Source: Streptomyces sp. Root431
GTDB lineage: Bacteria > Actinomycetota > Actinomycetes > Streptomycetales > Streptomycetaceae
Reading direction: 5' to 3'
Assembly: GCF_001426585.1 (NCBI RefSeq)
Contig: NZ_LMEI01000001.1
Coordinates: forward strand, 681,317-745,316
DNA: 64,000 nucleotides
Of this stretch, positions 41,494 to 49,919 are shown one piece after another. Made by a program: the position numbers and the translations under genes. How positions within the stretch are numbered: position 1 is the stretch's first letter; each line of letters opens with the position of its first letter. The notes below the pieces were generated by a model that was not told the DNA's origin, searched no databases, and saw only the letters and a list, made by a program, of their open reading frames with translations.

Positions 41494-42762
41494 TCAGCCG
41501 CCCAGTGCGTGGCTGAAGGTGTAGATCAAGAGGCCCGCAAGCGCGCCCACCACCGTGCCGTTGATGCGGATGAACTGGAGGTCGCGGCCGATGTTGGCCT
41601 CGATCTTCTTCGAGGTCTGAGTGGCGTCCCAGCCGGCGACGGTGTCCGTGATCAGGGACGTGATCTCGTGGCGGTAGGTGGTGACGACGTAGGCCGCGGC
41701 GTCCTCGGCCCAGCCTTCGACCTTCGCCTGGAGGCGGGGGTCCGTCGCCAGGCGGTTGCCGAGGGAGATCAGGGACGCGCGGGCGCGGAGGCGGAGCTGG
41801 CTGCGGTCGTCCTCGGCGGCGGCGATGATCAGGTTGCGGATCGAGGACCAGGCCGAGGCGATGATGTCCTGGATCTCCGGGCGGGCCAGGAGGTCCGCCT
41901 TCAGGCGCTCCACGCGGGCCCTCGTGTCCGTGTCCGCCTGGAGGTCGGCCGCGAAGTCCGTCAGGAAGCGGTCGATCGCACCGCGCGCCGGATGGGCCGG
42001 CATGTCCCGCATCTCCGTCACGAAGCGGAGGAGCTCCTTGTAGACCCGCTCGCCGATGCGCTTGTCGACGAAGCGCGGTGTCCAGCCGGGCGCGCCGCCC
42101 TGCACCGCGTCCATCACCGACTCGCCGTGCGTGACCAGCCAGTCGTGGGCCCGCGTGCAGACCAGGTCGACCGCCCGGTGGTGCGCACCGTCCGAGACGA
42201 TCTTCTCCAGGGTCTTGCCCAGGCCGGGGGCGATCTCCGCCGACTCCGCCCGGCGCGTGATGGCCTCGCCCACGACCGCCTGCACGTCCGAGTCCCGCAG
42301 GACCGTCAGCGCGCCCCGCAGCGCCGTCGACGCCTCCGCCGTCACCCGGTCCGCGTGCGCCGGGTCCGCCAGCCACGCCCCCAGCCGGCGGCCGATCCCG
42401 AAGGCCTGGAGCCTGCCCCGTACGACGTCCGCGGAGAGGAAGTTCTCGCCGACGAAGGAGCCCAGCGAGGCGCCCAGCTGGTCCTTCTTCGTCGGGATGA
42501 TCGCCGTGTGGGGGATGGGGAGTCCCAGCGGGTGGCGGAAGAGGGCCGTCACCGCGAACCAGTCCGCCAGCGCGCCCACCATGCCCGCCTCCGCCGCCGC
42601 CGCGACGTAGCCCGTCCAAGGTCCCCAGCCCGCGTTCCGCGCCCAGGTCGCCAGGGCGTAGATCACCGCCACGGCGAGCAGCAGCGCCGTCGCCAGGGAC
42701 TTCATGCGGCGGACGCCTCTACTCTTCTCCTCGTCCGCAGCCGTGTACGAGAAACTCACCAT
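41494..42762 (-). CDS. DUF445 family membrane protein
   Basis: A 422-aa protein. An N-terminal helix (ATALLLAVAVIYALATW) and the family signature GMVGALADWFAVTALFRHPLGLPIPHTAIIPTKKDQLG are followed by a long helical, partly coiled-coil body and a C-terminal membrane helix (GTVVGALAGLLIYTFSHALGG). This is a YjiN/YheB-like topology with both ends in the membrane. The start at ATG 42762 has GGAGG eight bases upstream. Function is not established. Confidence 0.87.
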   Translation of the reverse strand: MVSFSYTAADEEKSRGVRRMKSLATALLLAVAVIYALATWARNAGWGPWTGYVAAAAEAGMVGALADWFAVTALFRHPLGLPIPHTAIIPTKKDQLGASLGSFVGENFLSADVVRGRLQAFGIGRRLGAWLADPAHADRVTAEASTALRGALTVLRDSDVQAVVGEAITRRAESAEIAPGLGKTLEKIVSDGAHHRAVDLVCTRAHDWLVTHGESVMDAVQGGAPGWTPRFVDKRIGERVYKELLRFVTEMRDMPAHPARGAIDRFLTDFAADLQADTDTRARVERLKADLLARPEIQDIIASAWSSIRNLIIAAAEDDRSQLRLRARASLISLGNRLATDPRLQAKVEGWAEDAAAYVVTTYRHEITSLITDTVAGWDATQTSKKIEANIGRDLQFIRINGTVVGALAGLLIYTFSHALGG

Positions 42763-42774
42763 CGACTCGACCTC

Positions 42775-43755
42775 CTACGTCAGAGACTCCCGGCGCTCGT
42801 CGCGAGTTCCCCCGTACATCTTCGCGATCACGGCCTCGATGTCCGGCTCCCGCACCGAGAGGTCCACCAGGGGGTGCTTCGCCGCCACCGCCGCCACCAG
42901 CGGCGCCGCCGATTCCGTCGCCGGGAAGGCCAGCCACTGGCGCGGTCCCTCCGACCGTACGTAGCGGGCTCCCGCCACGTCGTCGATCGGGGGCAGCTCC
43001 CGCTCCAGGTCCACCACCAGGAGCCGCTCGCTCTCGCCGACCGCGTGCAGCCCGGCCAGCTCCCCGTCGTACATCAGCTTCCCGTGGTCGATCACCATCA
43101 CCCGCGAGCAGAGCTGCTCGATGTCGGTCAGGTCGTGGGTGGTGAGGAGGACCGTGGTGCCGTTCGTCGTGTTCAGTTCCCTCAGGAACTCCCTCACCCG
43201 CGCCTTCGACACGACGTCCAGGCCGATCGTCGGCTCGTCCAGGTACAGCACGTCCGGGTCGTGCAGCAGCGCCGCCGCGATGTCGCCGCGCATCCGCTGC
43301 CCGAGCGAGAGCTGGCGCACCGGTACGTCCAGGAGCTCGCCCAGCTCCAGCAGCTCCACGCAGCGCGCGAGGTTCTCGGCGTAACGCGCGTCCGGGATCC
43401 GGTACATGCGGTGCATCAGCCGGTACGAGTCCTTCAGCGGAAGGTCCCACCACAGGGTCGTGCGCTGCCCGAAGACCACGCCGATCCGCTGCGCCAGCCG
43501 CGTCCGGTCCCGCGCCGGATCGATGCCCGCGACCCGCAACCGGCCCCCGGTGGGGGTGAGGATGCCGGTCAGCATCTTGATCGTGGTCGACTTCCCGGCG
43601 CCGTTCGGGCCGATGTACCCGACCATCTCCCCGCGTTCCACGCCGAAGCTGATGCCGTCGACCGCCCGGACCTCGCGCTTCGACCTCCGCAACAGGCCCG
43701 TCCTGCGGCGGATCGTGAACGTCTTCTCCAGTGACTCCAGCTCGATGAACGGCAC
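42775..43755 (-). CDS. ABC-2 exporter ATPase
   Basis: 326 aa. Walker A is GPNGAGKSTTIKML, the Q-loop is VFGQRTTLWWDL, the signature is LSLGQRMRGDIAAAL, Walker B is VLYLDEPTIGLD, and the H-loop is LLTTHDLTDIEQL. A C-terminal extension of about 90 residues is typical of NatA/DrrA-like exporters. GTG 43755 starts four bases after the permease stop. It forms a three-gene exporter with the two permeases that follow the PF06182-type pattern. The substrate is unknown. Confidence 0.9.
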   Translation of the reverse strand: MPFIELESLEKTFTIRRRTGLLRRSKREVRAVDGISFGVERGEMVGYIGPNGAGKSTTIKMLTGILTPTGGRLRVAGIDPARDRTRLAQRIGVVFGQRTTLWWDLPLKDSYRLMHRMYRIPDARYAENLARCVELLELGELLDVPVRQLSLGQRMRGDIAAALLHDPDVLYLDEPTIGLDVVSKARVREFLRELNTTNGTTVLLTTHDLTDIEQLCSRVMVIDHGKLMYDGELAGLHAVGESERLLVVDLERELPPIDDVAGARYVRSEGPRQWLAFPATESAAPLVAAVAAKHPLVDLSVREPDIEAVIAKMYGGTRDERRESLT

Positions 43756-43759
43756 GGCC

Positions 43760-44806
43760 TCAGCTTCCTGTCGATCGGTACGAACGGATTCCGGCCCGCC
43801 ACGCGAGCCCGGCCACCCCGCAGCAGACCGCCGCCACCAGCGGCGACGCGAACACCGCCCAGCCCGGCACGCCCGCCGGGGCCGGCCGGTCCAGGACGTA
43901 CAGCGCGGGCAGCCAGTTCACGAACGCCAGCGGTACGACGTACACGACCCCCCGCACCAGCTCCTGCGCGAAGATCGTCGGCGGGTACCCGAGGAGGGTG
44001 TTCCCGCCGTACGTGAACGAGTTCGTGACCTCGGCCGCGTCCTGCATCCAGAACAGGGCGGACGCTCCGAGCACCATCACCGCCGCGAAGATCACCGCCC
44101 CGCAGACCAGCATCACCGGCAGCAGCACCACCTTCACCGGCGTCCACTCCACGTCCAGCAGCACCAGCGCCCACACCAGCACGAACAGGCCCTGCGCCAC
44201 CCGACCGAACCGGCGCAGCGCGAACTTGTCCGCCGCGACCTGCGCGAGCAGCGGCGCCGGCCGCATCAGGAACGTGTCCAGCGAGCCGTCCCTGACCCGC
44301 TTCCCCATCCGCTGGAGCGACCCCATCGTCAGGTCCGCCAGGCCGAACGACGTGCCCGCCGTCCCGTACAGCAGCGCGACCTCCGCGAAGGAGAAGCCGC
44401 CCAGGCCCTTCACCTGACCGAACATCAGCAGGATGACGACGAAGTCGAAGAAGGTGACGCAGAAGCTGGTCACCAGGGTCAGGGCGAAGGAGGAGCGGTA
44501 CGTCATCGTCGACCGGATCCACATCCCGGCCACCATCCGGTACGTACGCCAGGACTCGGCCAGCAGCCCCGGTCGAGCCGTGTCGGCCCAAGATTTCGGA
44601 TGAGCGGTGCCGGCCGGAGACTCCGGACCAGCCCCCTCAGCCAGAGACTCCGGGCGCGCGGTGTCCGCCAGAGACTCCGGGCGCGCGGCGTCCGCCAGAG
44701 ACTCCGGGCGCGCAGTGTCCGCCAGAGACTCCGGACTGGTGGTGTCGGCCGCCTGGCCCGGACCGGCAGCCTCGGCCATCCGCCCCGGACGCGCAGTGTC
44801 AGCCAC
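43760..44806 (-). CDS. ABC-2 exporter permease with N-terminal 9-residue repeat tract
   Basis: 348 aa. The last 260 residues are a six-helix ABC-2 permease (PF06182-like; RTYRMVAGMWIRSTMTYRSSFALTLVTSF, YGGNTLLGYPPTIFAQELVRGVVYVVPLAFVNWLPALYVL). The first about 87 residues are a tandem PESLADTAR repeat not seen in typical family members. It overlaps the second permease gene by eight bases. If the repeat is not translated, the true start could be near WRTYRM at about 44551, but no strong internal ribosome site is evident. Confidence 0.78.
   Translation of the reverse strand: MADTARPGRMAEAAGPGQAADTTSPESLADTARPESLADAARPESLADTARPESLAEGAGPESPAGTAHPKSWADTARPGLLAESWRTYRMVAGMWIRSTMTYRSSFALTLVTSFCVTFFDFVVILLMFGQVKGLGGFSFAEVALLYGTAGTSFGLADLTMGSLQRMGKRVRDGSLDTFLMRPAPLLAQVAADKFALRRFGRVAQGLFVLVWALVLLDVEWTPVKVVLLPVMLVCGAVIFAAVMVLGASALFWMQDAAEVTNSFTYGGNTLLGYPPTIFAQELVRGVVYVVPLAFVNWLPALYVLDRPAPAGVPGWAVFASPLVAAVCCGVAGLAWRAGIRSYRSTGS
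44546..44788. repeat. Coding 27-bp minisatellite in the ABC permease gene
   Basis: Nine consecutive 27-base units each encode nine residues of the type PESLADTAR. Units at 44627-44734 are nearly identical and the outer units are decayed. The reading frame is kept throughout. Confidence 0.88.
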
Positions 44807-45605
44807 CCTGCACCACCACCTTCCGCGTCGCCGCCGCCTGCGCCGCCCGCCCGGCCCCGAGCAGCACCAGCGCCCAGCACCCCTGGAAGGCGTACGCCCC
44901 CGCCAGCTCGCGCCCGCCCTCGTACTTCCCCAGGTACACGTCGGCCGGCACCTGGAGCATCGACGCCCACGGCAGCACCCGCGCCACCTCGCCCAGCGCG
45001 CCCGGGAAGACCGTCAGCGGGAGCAGCATCCCCGAGAAGAACAGGCCGCCCAACCAGGCCACCTGCACCACACCCTGGCCGTCGAGCAGCCAGAACGCGC
45101 TCATCGCCACCAGGTACCAGATCGCGAAACTGACCACCGAGCCGAGCGCCACCGCCACCAGGAACGCGAGCCACGTCCCCGGACCCGACGGCAGCGTGAA
45201 GTCGAAGGCGAGCGCGCCGACCGCCATCGGGACGACCCCGCGGCCGAGCAACTGGTAGGCCGCCCGGCCGAGGTTGGCCGAGAACCACCAGGTCTGGAGG
45301 TCGGCGGGGCGGTAGAGGTCGACCGCGATGTCCCCGGTCCTGATCCGCTCGATCAGCTCCTCCTCGAAGCCGCCGCCCATCAGCCCGCAGACGGTGATCA
45401 GCGCCTGTCCGATCCACACATAGGCGAGGGCGTCGTCCATGGAGTAGCCGCCGAGCTGCGGCCGTTCGTCCCAGAGGGCGATGTAGGTGTACGACAGGAT
45501 CAAGCCGAAGACGGTGTTGGTGAACACCCCCGCCGCCGTCGCCACCCGATAGGTCGCATGGCGCCGGAAGCCACCCGCGGCCACCGTCGCGTACAGCCGC
45601 AGCAT
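44799..45605 (-). CDS. ABC-2 exporter permease, second subunit
   Basis: 268 aa, with six helices. Landmarks are FTNTVFGLILSYTYIALW, the GGGFEEELIERIRTGDIAVDLYRPADLQ cytoplasmic loop and LDGQGVVQVAWLGGLFFSGMLLPLTVFPGALGEVARVLPWASMLQVPADVYLGKY, which is characteristic of PF06182-like permeases. ATG 45605 is chosen because AAGGAG lies four bases upstream; an earlier start at 45632 lacks one. First gene of the exporter operon. Confidence 0.85.
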   Translation of the reverse strand: MLRLYATVAAGGFRRHATYRVATAAGVFTNTVFGLILSYTYIALWDERPQLGGYSMDDALAYVWIGQALITVCGLMGGGFEEELIERIRTGDIAVDLYRPADLQTWWFSANLGRAAYQLLGRGVVPMAVGALAFDFTLPSGPGTWLAFLVAVALGSVVSFAIWYLVAMSAFWLLDGQGVVQVAWLGGLFFSGMLLPLTVFPGALGEVARVLPWASMLQVPADVYLGKYEGGRELAGAYAFQGCWALVLLGAGRAAQAAATRKVVVQGG

Positions 45606-45801
45606 GCCGCTCCTTCCCGGAAACATGCGCAATGCGCCGAAAAACGCCGAAGCGCACGACCCTAGCGAGGTACGGCTCCCCCTCGCGAGGGGATTTCGCG
45701 CCGGGAGCGGTTTCGCGCCGCGCGCGGATTTCGCACCGCCTTCGCGTCACTTTCGGGTCGTGTTGCGGAGATTCCTCGCCTTAAGGGCAATATGAGGTGC
45801 C

Positions 45802-47979
45802 ATGCCCCCTTCCTCCGGTACGAGCGACACCCCCCGGCCATCCCGACCGGGCTGGGAGCCGAGGGACCCCACCCTCTCCGCTCCGCCACCCCCGGCGCCG
45901 AAACCCCGGCGCGCGGGACGCGTCCGCCGCGTCCTGCGGACCCTGCTCGGCCTCTGCCTGCTCGGCGTCCTGCTCCTCGCCGGGGCCTTCACCGCCGGCT
46001 ACCTCCTGGTGGAGATCCCGCCCGCCAACGCCGCCGCCGTCGCCCAGTCCAACGTCTACCTCTACCGCGACGGCAGCCCCATCGCCCGCGACGGCGAGGT
46101 CAACCGCGAGAACGTCCGGCTCGACCAGGTCCCCCTCGGCGTCCGCCAAGCCGTCCTCGCCGCCGAGGACCGCGACTTCCACACCTCGCACGCCGTCGAC
46201 CCCAAGGCCATGGTCCGCGCCACCTGGAACACCGTCACCGGCAAGGGCCGCCAGTCCGGCTCCACCATCACCCAGCAGTACGTCAAGAACTACTACCTCG
46301 GCCAGGAACAGACCCTCACCCGCAAGGCCAAGGAATTCTTCATCGCGATCAAACTGGGCCGCGAGAAGACCGAGGAGGAGATCCTCCAGGGCTACCTGAA
46401 CACCAGCTACTTCGGCCGGAACGCCTACGGCATCCAGGCCGCCGCCCGCGCCTACTACGGCAAGGACGTCGAACAGCTCGACACCGCCCAGGGCGCCTAC
46501 CTCGCCTCCCTCCTCAAAGCCCCCAGCGCCTACGACGTCACCACCCACCCCGAAAACCGGGCCAAGGCCGTCGCCCGCTGGAACTACGTCCTCGACGGCA
46601 TGGTCACCGAGGGCTGGCTCGGCCACGCCGAACGCGCCGCCGCCCGCTTCCCCCTCCCCCAGACCGCCCGCCCCGCCACCGGCCTCTCCGGACAGCGCGG
46701 CTATCTGGTCCAGGCCGTCGAGGAGTACCTGACCGGCCACGGCGTCATCGACGAGAAGACCCTCGCCGGCGGCGGCTACCGCATCACCACCACGCTGGAG
46801 CGCGCCCAGCAGGAGACGCTCGTCCAGGCCGTGGAGGACCGGGTCATCTCCCGGCTCGACCCGGCCCGCGACCCCGCCGACCGGTACGTACGCGTCGGAG
46901 CCGCCGCCGTCGACCCGGCGACGGGAAAGGTCCTCGCGATGTACGGCGGCATCGACTACACCCAGCAATACGTCAACAACGCCACGCGCCGCGACTACCA
47001 GGTCGGCTCCACCTTCAAACCGTTCGTCTTCACAGCGGCCGTGCAAAGCGGGGCGCAGACCCAGTACGGCATGCCGATCACCCCGTACACCCTCTACGAC
47101 GGAACCAACCGGCGCCCGGTCGAGGGCTGGAACGGCAGCCCCTACGACCCCGCCAACGAGGACGACGCCAGCTACGGCGAGATCGCCGTCGGCGAGGCCA
47201 CCGACCTGTCGGTCAACGCCGTGTACGCCCAGATGGCCGTGGACGTCGGCCCCGCCCACGTACGACGGACCGCCGTCGCCCTCGGCCTGCCCGGCTCCAC
47301 CCCCGACCTCACCGCCTCCCCGTCCATCGCCCTCGGCCCCGCCACCGCCAGCGTCCTCGACATGGCCTCGGCGTACGCGACGCTCGCCGCGCACGGCCGG
47401 CACGGCACGTACACCCTCGTCGAGGGCGTCACGAAGGGCGGCGAAACGGTAGACCTGCCGTCCCGCCCGGCCCGGCAGGCGGTCACCCGGGAGGCCGCCG
47501 ACACGACCACGTCGATCCTGCGGAGCGTCGTCGAAGCGGGTACGGGCACGGCGGCACAGGCCGCCGGGCGGCCGGCGGCGGGCAAGACCGGCACGGCGGA
47601 GGACGACAGAGCCGCCTGGTTCGCGGGCTACACCCCGGAACTCGCGACGGTCGTCGCGCTGATGGGCCAGGACCCCGAGTCGGGCCGGCAGGAATCGCTC
47701 TACGGGGCGCTCGGACTGCCCCGGATCAACGGCGGCGGGGCACCGGCCGAGATCTGGGCCCAGTTCACCCGGGAGGCGCTGGCCGGAACGCCGCCGCGCG
47801 ACTTCGACCTCCGGCTGATGCCGGGGGCGGAGATCATGCCGCCCGTGCCACCGATGCCGGACGGCCCGGACGGGCCGGTCGGCGAGGAGAACCAGGACCC
47901 CTACCTGACCGGCGAGGCGGGCCCGGGGGCAGCGGTCTCCCGCAGCCCCCTACCGGCCCGCAGCAGCCCGCGTCAGTGA
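45802..47979 (+). CDS. Class A penicillin-binding protein (transglycosylase/transpeptidase)
   Basis: 725 aa. A Pro-rich cytoplasmic start and one membrane helix (GLCLLGVLLLAGAFTAGYLLV) precede a GT51 glycosyltransferase with catalytic Glu in LAAEDRDFHTSHAVD and GSTITQQYVKNYYL. The penicillin-binding transpeptidase has SxxK in GSTFKPF, SxN in LSVNAVY and KTG in AGKTGTAEDD. It polymerises and cross-links peptidoglycan outside the membrane. It is divergent from the ABC exporter. Its last seven bases overlap the end of the sugE-like gene. Confidence 0.92.
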   Translation: MPPSSGTSDTPRPSRPGWEPRDPTLSAPPPPAPKPRRAGRVRRVLRTLLGLCLLGVLLLAGAFTAGYLLVEIPPANAAAVAQSNVYLYRDGSPIARDGEVNRENVRLDQVPLGVRQAVLAAEDRDFHTSHAVDPKAMVRATWNTVTGKGRQSGSTITQQYVKNYYLGQEQTLTRKAKEFFIAIKLGREKTEEEILQGYLNTSYFGRNAYGIQAAARAYYGKDVEQLDTAQGAYLASLLKAPSAYDVTTHPENRAKAVARWNYVLDGMVTEGWLGHAERAAARFPLPQTARPATGLSGQRGYLVQAVEEYLTGHGVIDEKTLAGGGYRITTTLERAQQETLVQAVEDRVISRLDPARDPADRYVRVGAAAVDPATGKVLAMYGGIDYTQQYVNNATRRDYQVGSTFKPFVFTAAVQSGAQTQYGMPITPYTLYDGTNRRPVEGWNGSPYDPANEDDASYGEIAVGEATDLSVNAVYAQMAVDVGPAHVRRTAVALGLPGSTPDLTASPSIALGPATASVLDMASAYATLAAHGRHGTYTLVEGVTKGGETVDLPSRPARQAVTREAADTTTSILRSVVEAGTGTAAQAAGRPAAGKTGTAEDDRAAWFAGYTPELATVVALMGQDPESGRQESLYGALGLPRINGGGAPAEIWAQFTREALAGTPPRDFDLRLMPGAEIMPPVPPMPDGPDGPVGEENQDPYLTGEAGPGAAVSRSPLPARSSPRQ

Positions 47980-48293
47980 CCCGACGTCGCCTTGAGACCC
48001 ACCACGGCGACGAGCAGCAGACAGACGAAGAAGATCCGGGCGGCGGTCGCCGGCTCACCGAGCACCACCATGCCGAGCACCGCCGCACCGGCCGCGCCGA
48101 TGCCGACCCACACGCCGTACGCGGTGCCGATGGGCAGCGTCTTCGCGGCGTGCGACAGCAGGAGCATGGAAGCGACGATCCCGGCGCCGGTGAACACACT
48201 GGGCCAGAGCCGCGTGAAGCCCTCGGTGTACTTCATACCGATCGACCAGCCGACTTCGAGCAGACCCGCGACCACAAGAAGAACCCAGGCCAT
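47973..48293 (-). CDS. sugE: SugE/Gdx-type SMR guanidinium exporter
   Basis: A 106-aa, four-helix small multidrug resistance protein. The essential Glu is in GLLEVGWSIGMKYTEGFTRL, which is the SugE/Gdx pattern rather than EmrE. IGTAYGVWVGIGAAGAAVLGMVVLGE is also Gdx-like. Such proteins export guanidinium in exchange for protons. A guanidine-III riboswitch candidate in the 5' leader (48329-48370) independently supports the substrate. Confidence 0.92.
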   Translation of the reverse strand: MAWVLLVVAGLLEVGWSIGMKYTEGFTRLWPSVFTGAGIVASMLLLSHAAKTLPIGTAYGVWVGIGAAGAAVLGMVVLGEPATAARIFFVCLLLVAVVGLKATSGH

Positions 48294-48328
48294 GACGACA
48301 CACCTCCGCGAGACGGAACAACAGGAGT

Positions 48329-48370
48329 GCGTCGTCTTGTCGTCATCCCGGTACGGCGCGTCTCGTCGGG
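48329..48370 (-). promoter_or_regulatory. Guanidine-III riboswitch (ykkC-III class)
   Basis: The 42-nt minus-strand segment reads, in blocks, CCCGACGAG, GCGCCGTACCGGG and GACAAGACGACGC in the order and spacing I remember for ykkC-III RNAs such as that of Thermobifida fusca. CCCG/CGGG and GCGC/pseudoknot partners are retained. It ends 35 bases before the sugE start codon, next to the AGGTG ribosome site, so ligand should free translation or transcription. Confidence 0.85.
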
Positions 48371-48399
48371 TGTCCCCAGGCTAGCAAAGAACATGCAAA

Positions 48400-48427
48400 G
48401 GCCCTGGTGACGATGGTCACCAGGGCC
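48400..48427. terminator. Terminator after the GroES-like gene
   Basis: A perfect 12-bp stem, GGCCCTGGTGAC / GTCACCAGGGCC, with a four-base loop. It lies between the GroES-like stop and the sugE promoter/leader. Confidence 0.8.
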
Positions 48428-48443
48428 CTCGGGAAGCCTTCGG

Positions 48444-48782
48444 CTACAGATACAACCCGGTCGAGTCCGTCGTGCCCTGGAACCGGTCCGCGGCCACCGC
48501 GTGCAGGTCCCGCTCCCGCATCAGTACGTACGCGGTGCCCCGCACCTCGACCTCGGCGCGGTCCTCGGGGTCGTACAGCACCCGGTCGCCGATCTCGACG
48601 GTACGGACGTTCTGGCCGACCGCGACCACCTCGGCCCAGGACAGCCGGCGGCCGACGGCCGCGGTCGCCGGGATCAGGATGCCGCCGCCGGAGCGCCGCT
48701 CCCCCTCCGGGGAGTCGGTGCGGACCAGGACCCGGTCGTGAAGCATCCGGATGGGCAGCTTGTCGTGCGTGTTCTCGCTCAC
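48444..48782 (-). CDS. GroES-like co-chaperonin family protein
   Basis: 112 aa. The GroES fold is recognisable: IRMLHDRVLVRTDSPEGERRSGGGILIPATA, AEVVAVGQNVRTVEIGDRVLYDPEDRAEVEVRG and YVLMRERDLHAV. It has the mobile-loop position (GERRSGG) but lies away from any groEL gene, so it is a divergent paralogue whose role is not established. The start is GTG 48782. Confidence 0.87.
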   Translation of the reverse strand: MSENTHDKLPIRMLHDRVLVRTDSPEGERRSGGGILIPATAAVGRRLSWAEVVAVGQNVRTVEIGDRVLYDPEDRAEVEVRGTAYVLMRERDLHAVAADRFQGTTDSTGLYL

Positions 48783-48828
48783 GGTCCGAACCTACCTGCC
48801 CGGGCGTGTCGCCCGTGGCGGGGAGGGG

Positions 48829-49149
48829 TCACCCCTTGCTCTTCCGCGACGAGGACACGATCAGCCCGACGACCGCGACGGCGACGAGCGCCACCGGCAC
48901 GACCCGCTCCAGGCGGGGTGCGCCGTCCTCGTGGGTGAAGCGGGCCTTCACGTCCGAGACGACCCGGTTGACGGCGACGAAGGCGCGGCCGGCGGTCTGG
49001 TCGACCGTCGAGGCGACCTTGGCCTTGGCGTCCCCGATGATCGTCTTCGGGTGCACCCGAATGCCGATCTCGTCGAGAGTGACGGCGAGCTGCTCGCGCC
49101 GGCGGACGATGTCCGCCTCGATCTGCGCAGGGGTCCTGGCCTCTGACAC
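48829..49149 (-). CDS. DUF3618 family membrane protein
   Basis: 106 aa. The DUF3618 motif ARTPAQIEADIVRRREQLAVTLDEI and the helical IIGDAKAKVASTVDQTAGRAFVAVNRVVSDVKARF are followed by a single C-terminal helix (VVPVALVAVAVVGLIVSSS) and RKSKG. The start is GTG 49149. It is a tail-anchored protein of unknown role, conserved next to bcp in streptomycetes as far as I recall. Confidence 0.85.
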   Translation of the reverse strand: MSEARTPAQIEADIVRRREQLAVTLDEIGIRVHPKTIIGDAKAKVASTVDQTAGRAFVAVNRVVSDVKARFTHEDGAPRLERVVPVALVAVAVVGLIVSSSRKSKG

Positions 49150-49286
49150 CGCGCTGCCTCCGTAGTCGTGTATCCGGTCGTTGACGGACAGTCTGTCAGC
49201 TCGATCGCCGATGGGCCGCCCCCGACCCCCATTAGCGGACCGCCATTAGGCTCTGAACGCGTAAGCGCATCTTCCCGAGGAGAGCC

Positions 49287-49754
49287 ATGAGCGAGCGACT
49301 GCAGCCCGGCGACACCGCCCCCGCCTTCACCCTGCCCGACGCGGACGGCAACGAGGTCTCGCTCGCGGACCACAAGGGCCGCAAGGTCATCGTCTACTTC
49401 TACCCGGCGGCCCTCACTCCCGGCTGCACGAAGCAGGCCTGCGACTTCACCGACAACCTGGACCTGCTGACGGGTGCGGGCTACGACGTCATCGGCGTCT
49501 CCCCCGACAAGCCGGAGAAGCTCGCGAAGTTCCGCGAGAAGGAGAACCTGAAGGTCACCCTCGTCGGCGACCCGGAGAAGAAGATCCTGGAGGAGTACGG
49601 CGCCTTCGGCGAGAAGAAGCTGTACGGCAAGACGGTGACGGGCGTGATCCGCTCGACGATCGTCGTCGACGAGGACGGCAAGGTCGAGCACGCCTTCTAC
49701 AACGTGAAGGCGACCGGCCACGTGGCCAAGATCATCAGGGACCTGGGCATCTGA
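49287..49754 (+). CDS. bcp: Thioredoxin-dependent peroxiredoxin Bcp
   Basis: 155 aa. It has the peroxidatic Cys in ALTPGCTKQACDF and a resolving Cys five residues later, the atypical 2-Cys Bcp pattern. The full thioredoxin-fold signature runs GDTAPAFTLPDADGN to STIVVDEDGKVEHAFYNVKATGH. It reduces hydroperoxides in the cytoplasm with thioredoxin. The ATG follows GAGGAG, and a strong terminator follows the stop. Confidence 0.93.
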   Translation: MSERLQPGDTAPAFTLPDADGNEVSLADHKGRKVIVYFYPAALTPGCTKQACDFTDNLDLLTGAGYDVIGVSPDKPEKLAKFREKENLKVTLVGDPEKKILEEYGAFGEKKLYGKTVTGVIRSTIVVDEDGKVEHAFYNVKATGHVAKIIRDLGI

Positions 49755-49773
49755 GCCCTCCGCCTTCGGCGCC

Positions 49774-49814
49774 GAACGGGCCGCATCGCCTTCCGAGGGC
49801 GGTGCGGCCCGTTC
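49774..49814. terminator. Terminator after bcp
   Basis: A 17-bp stem, GAACGGGCCGCATCGCC / GGCGGTGCGGCCCGTTC (one wobble pair), with a seven-base loop and a short CGTTTA tail. Confidence 0.85.
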
Positions 49815-49919
49815 CGTTTATCGGACGCGACAGTCGTACGCGATATGGCGTAACCGTCCGATATTCGGCTCGTTACTCCGTGCGAGACCACGAACGGGTG
49901 GTCGGGGCGGAGGGGCTCG

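Noticed and set aside
48294..48420. Guanidine-I or mini-ykkC (guanidine-II) riboswitch in the sugE leader
   Set aside because: The GTCCGAGAG and AAAAGCC blocks of class I and the paired ACGR-loop hairpins of class II are absent; the blocks fit class III.
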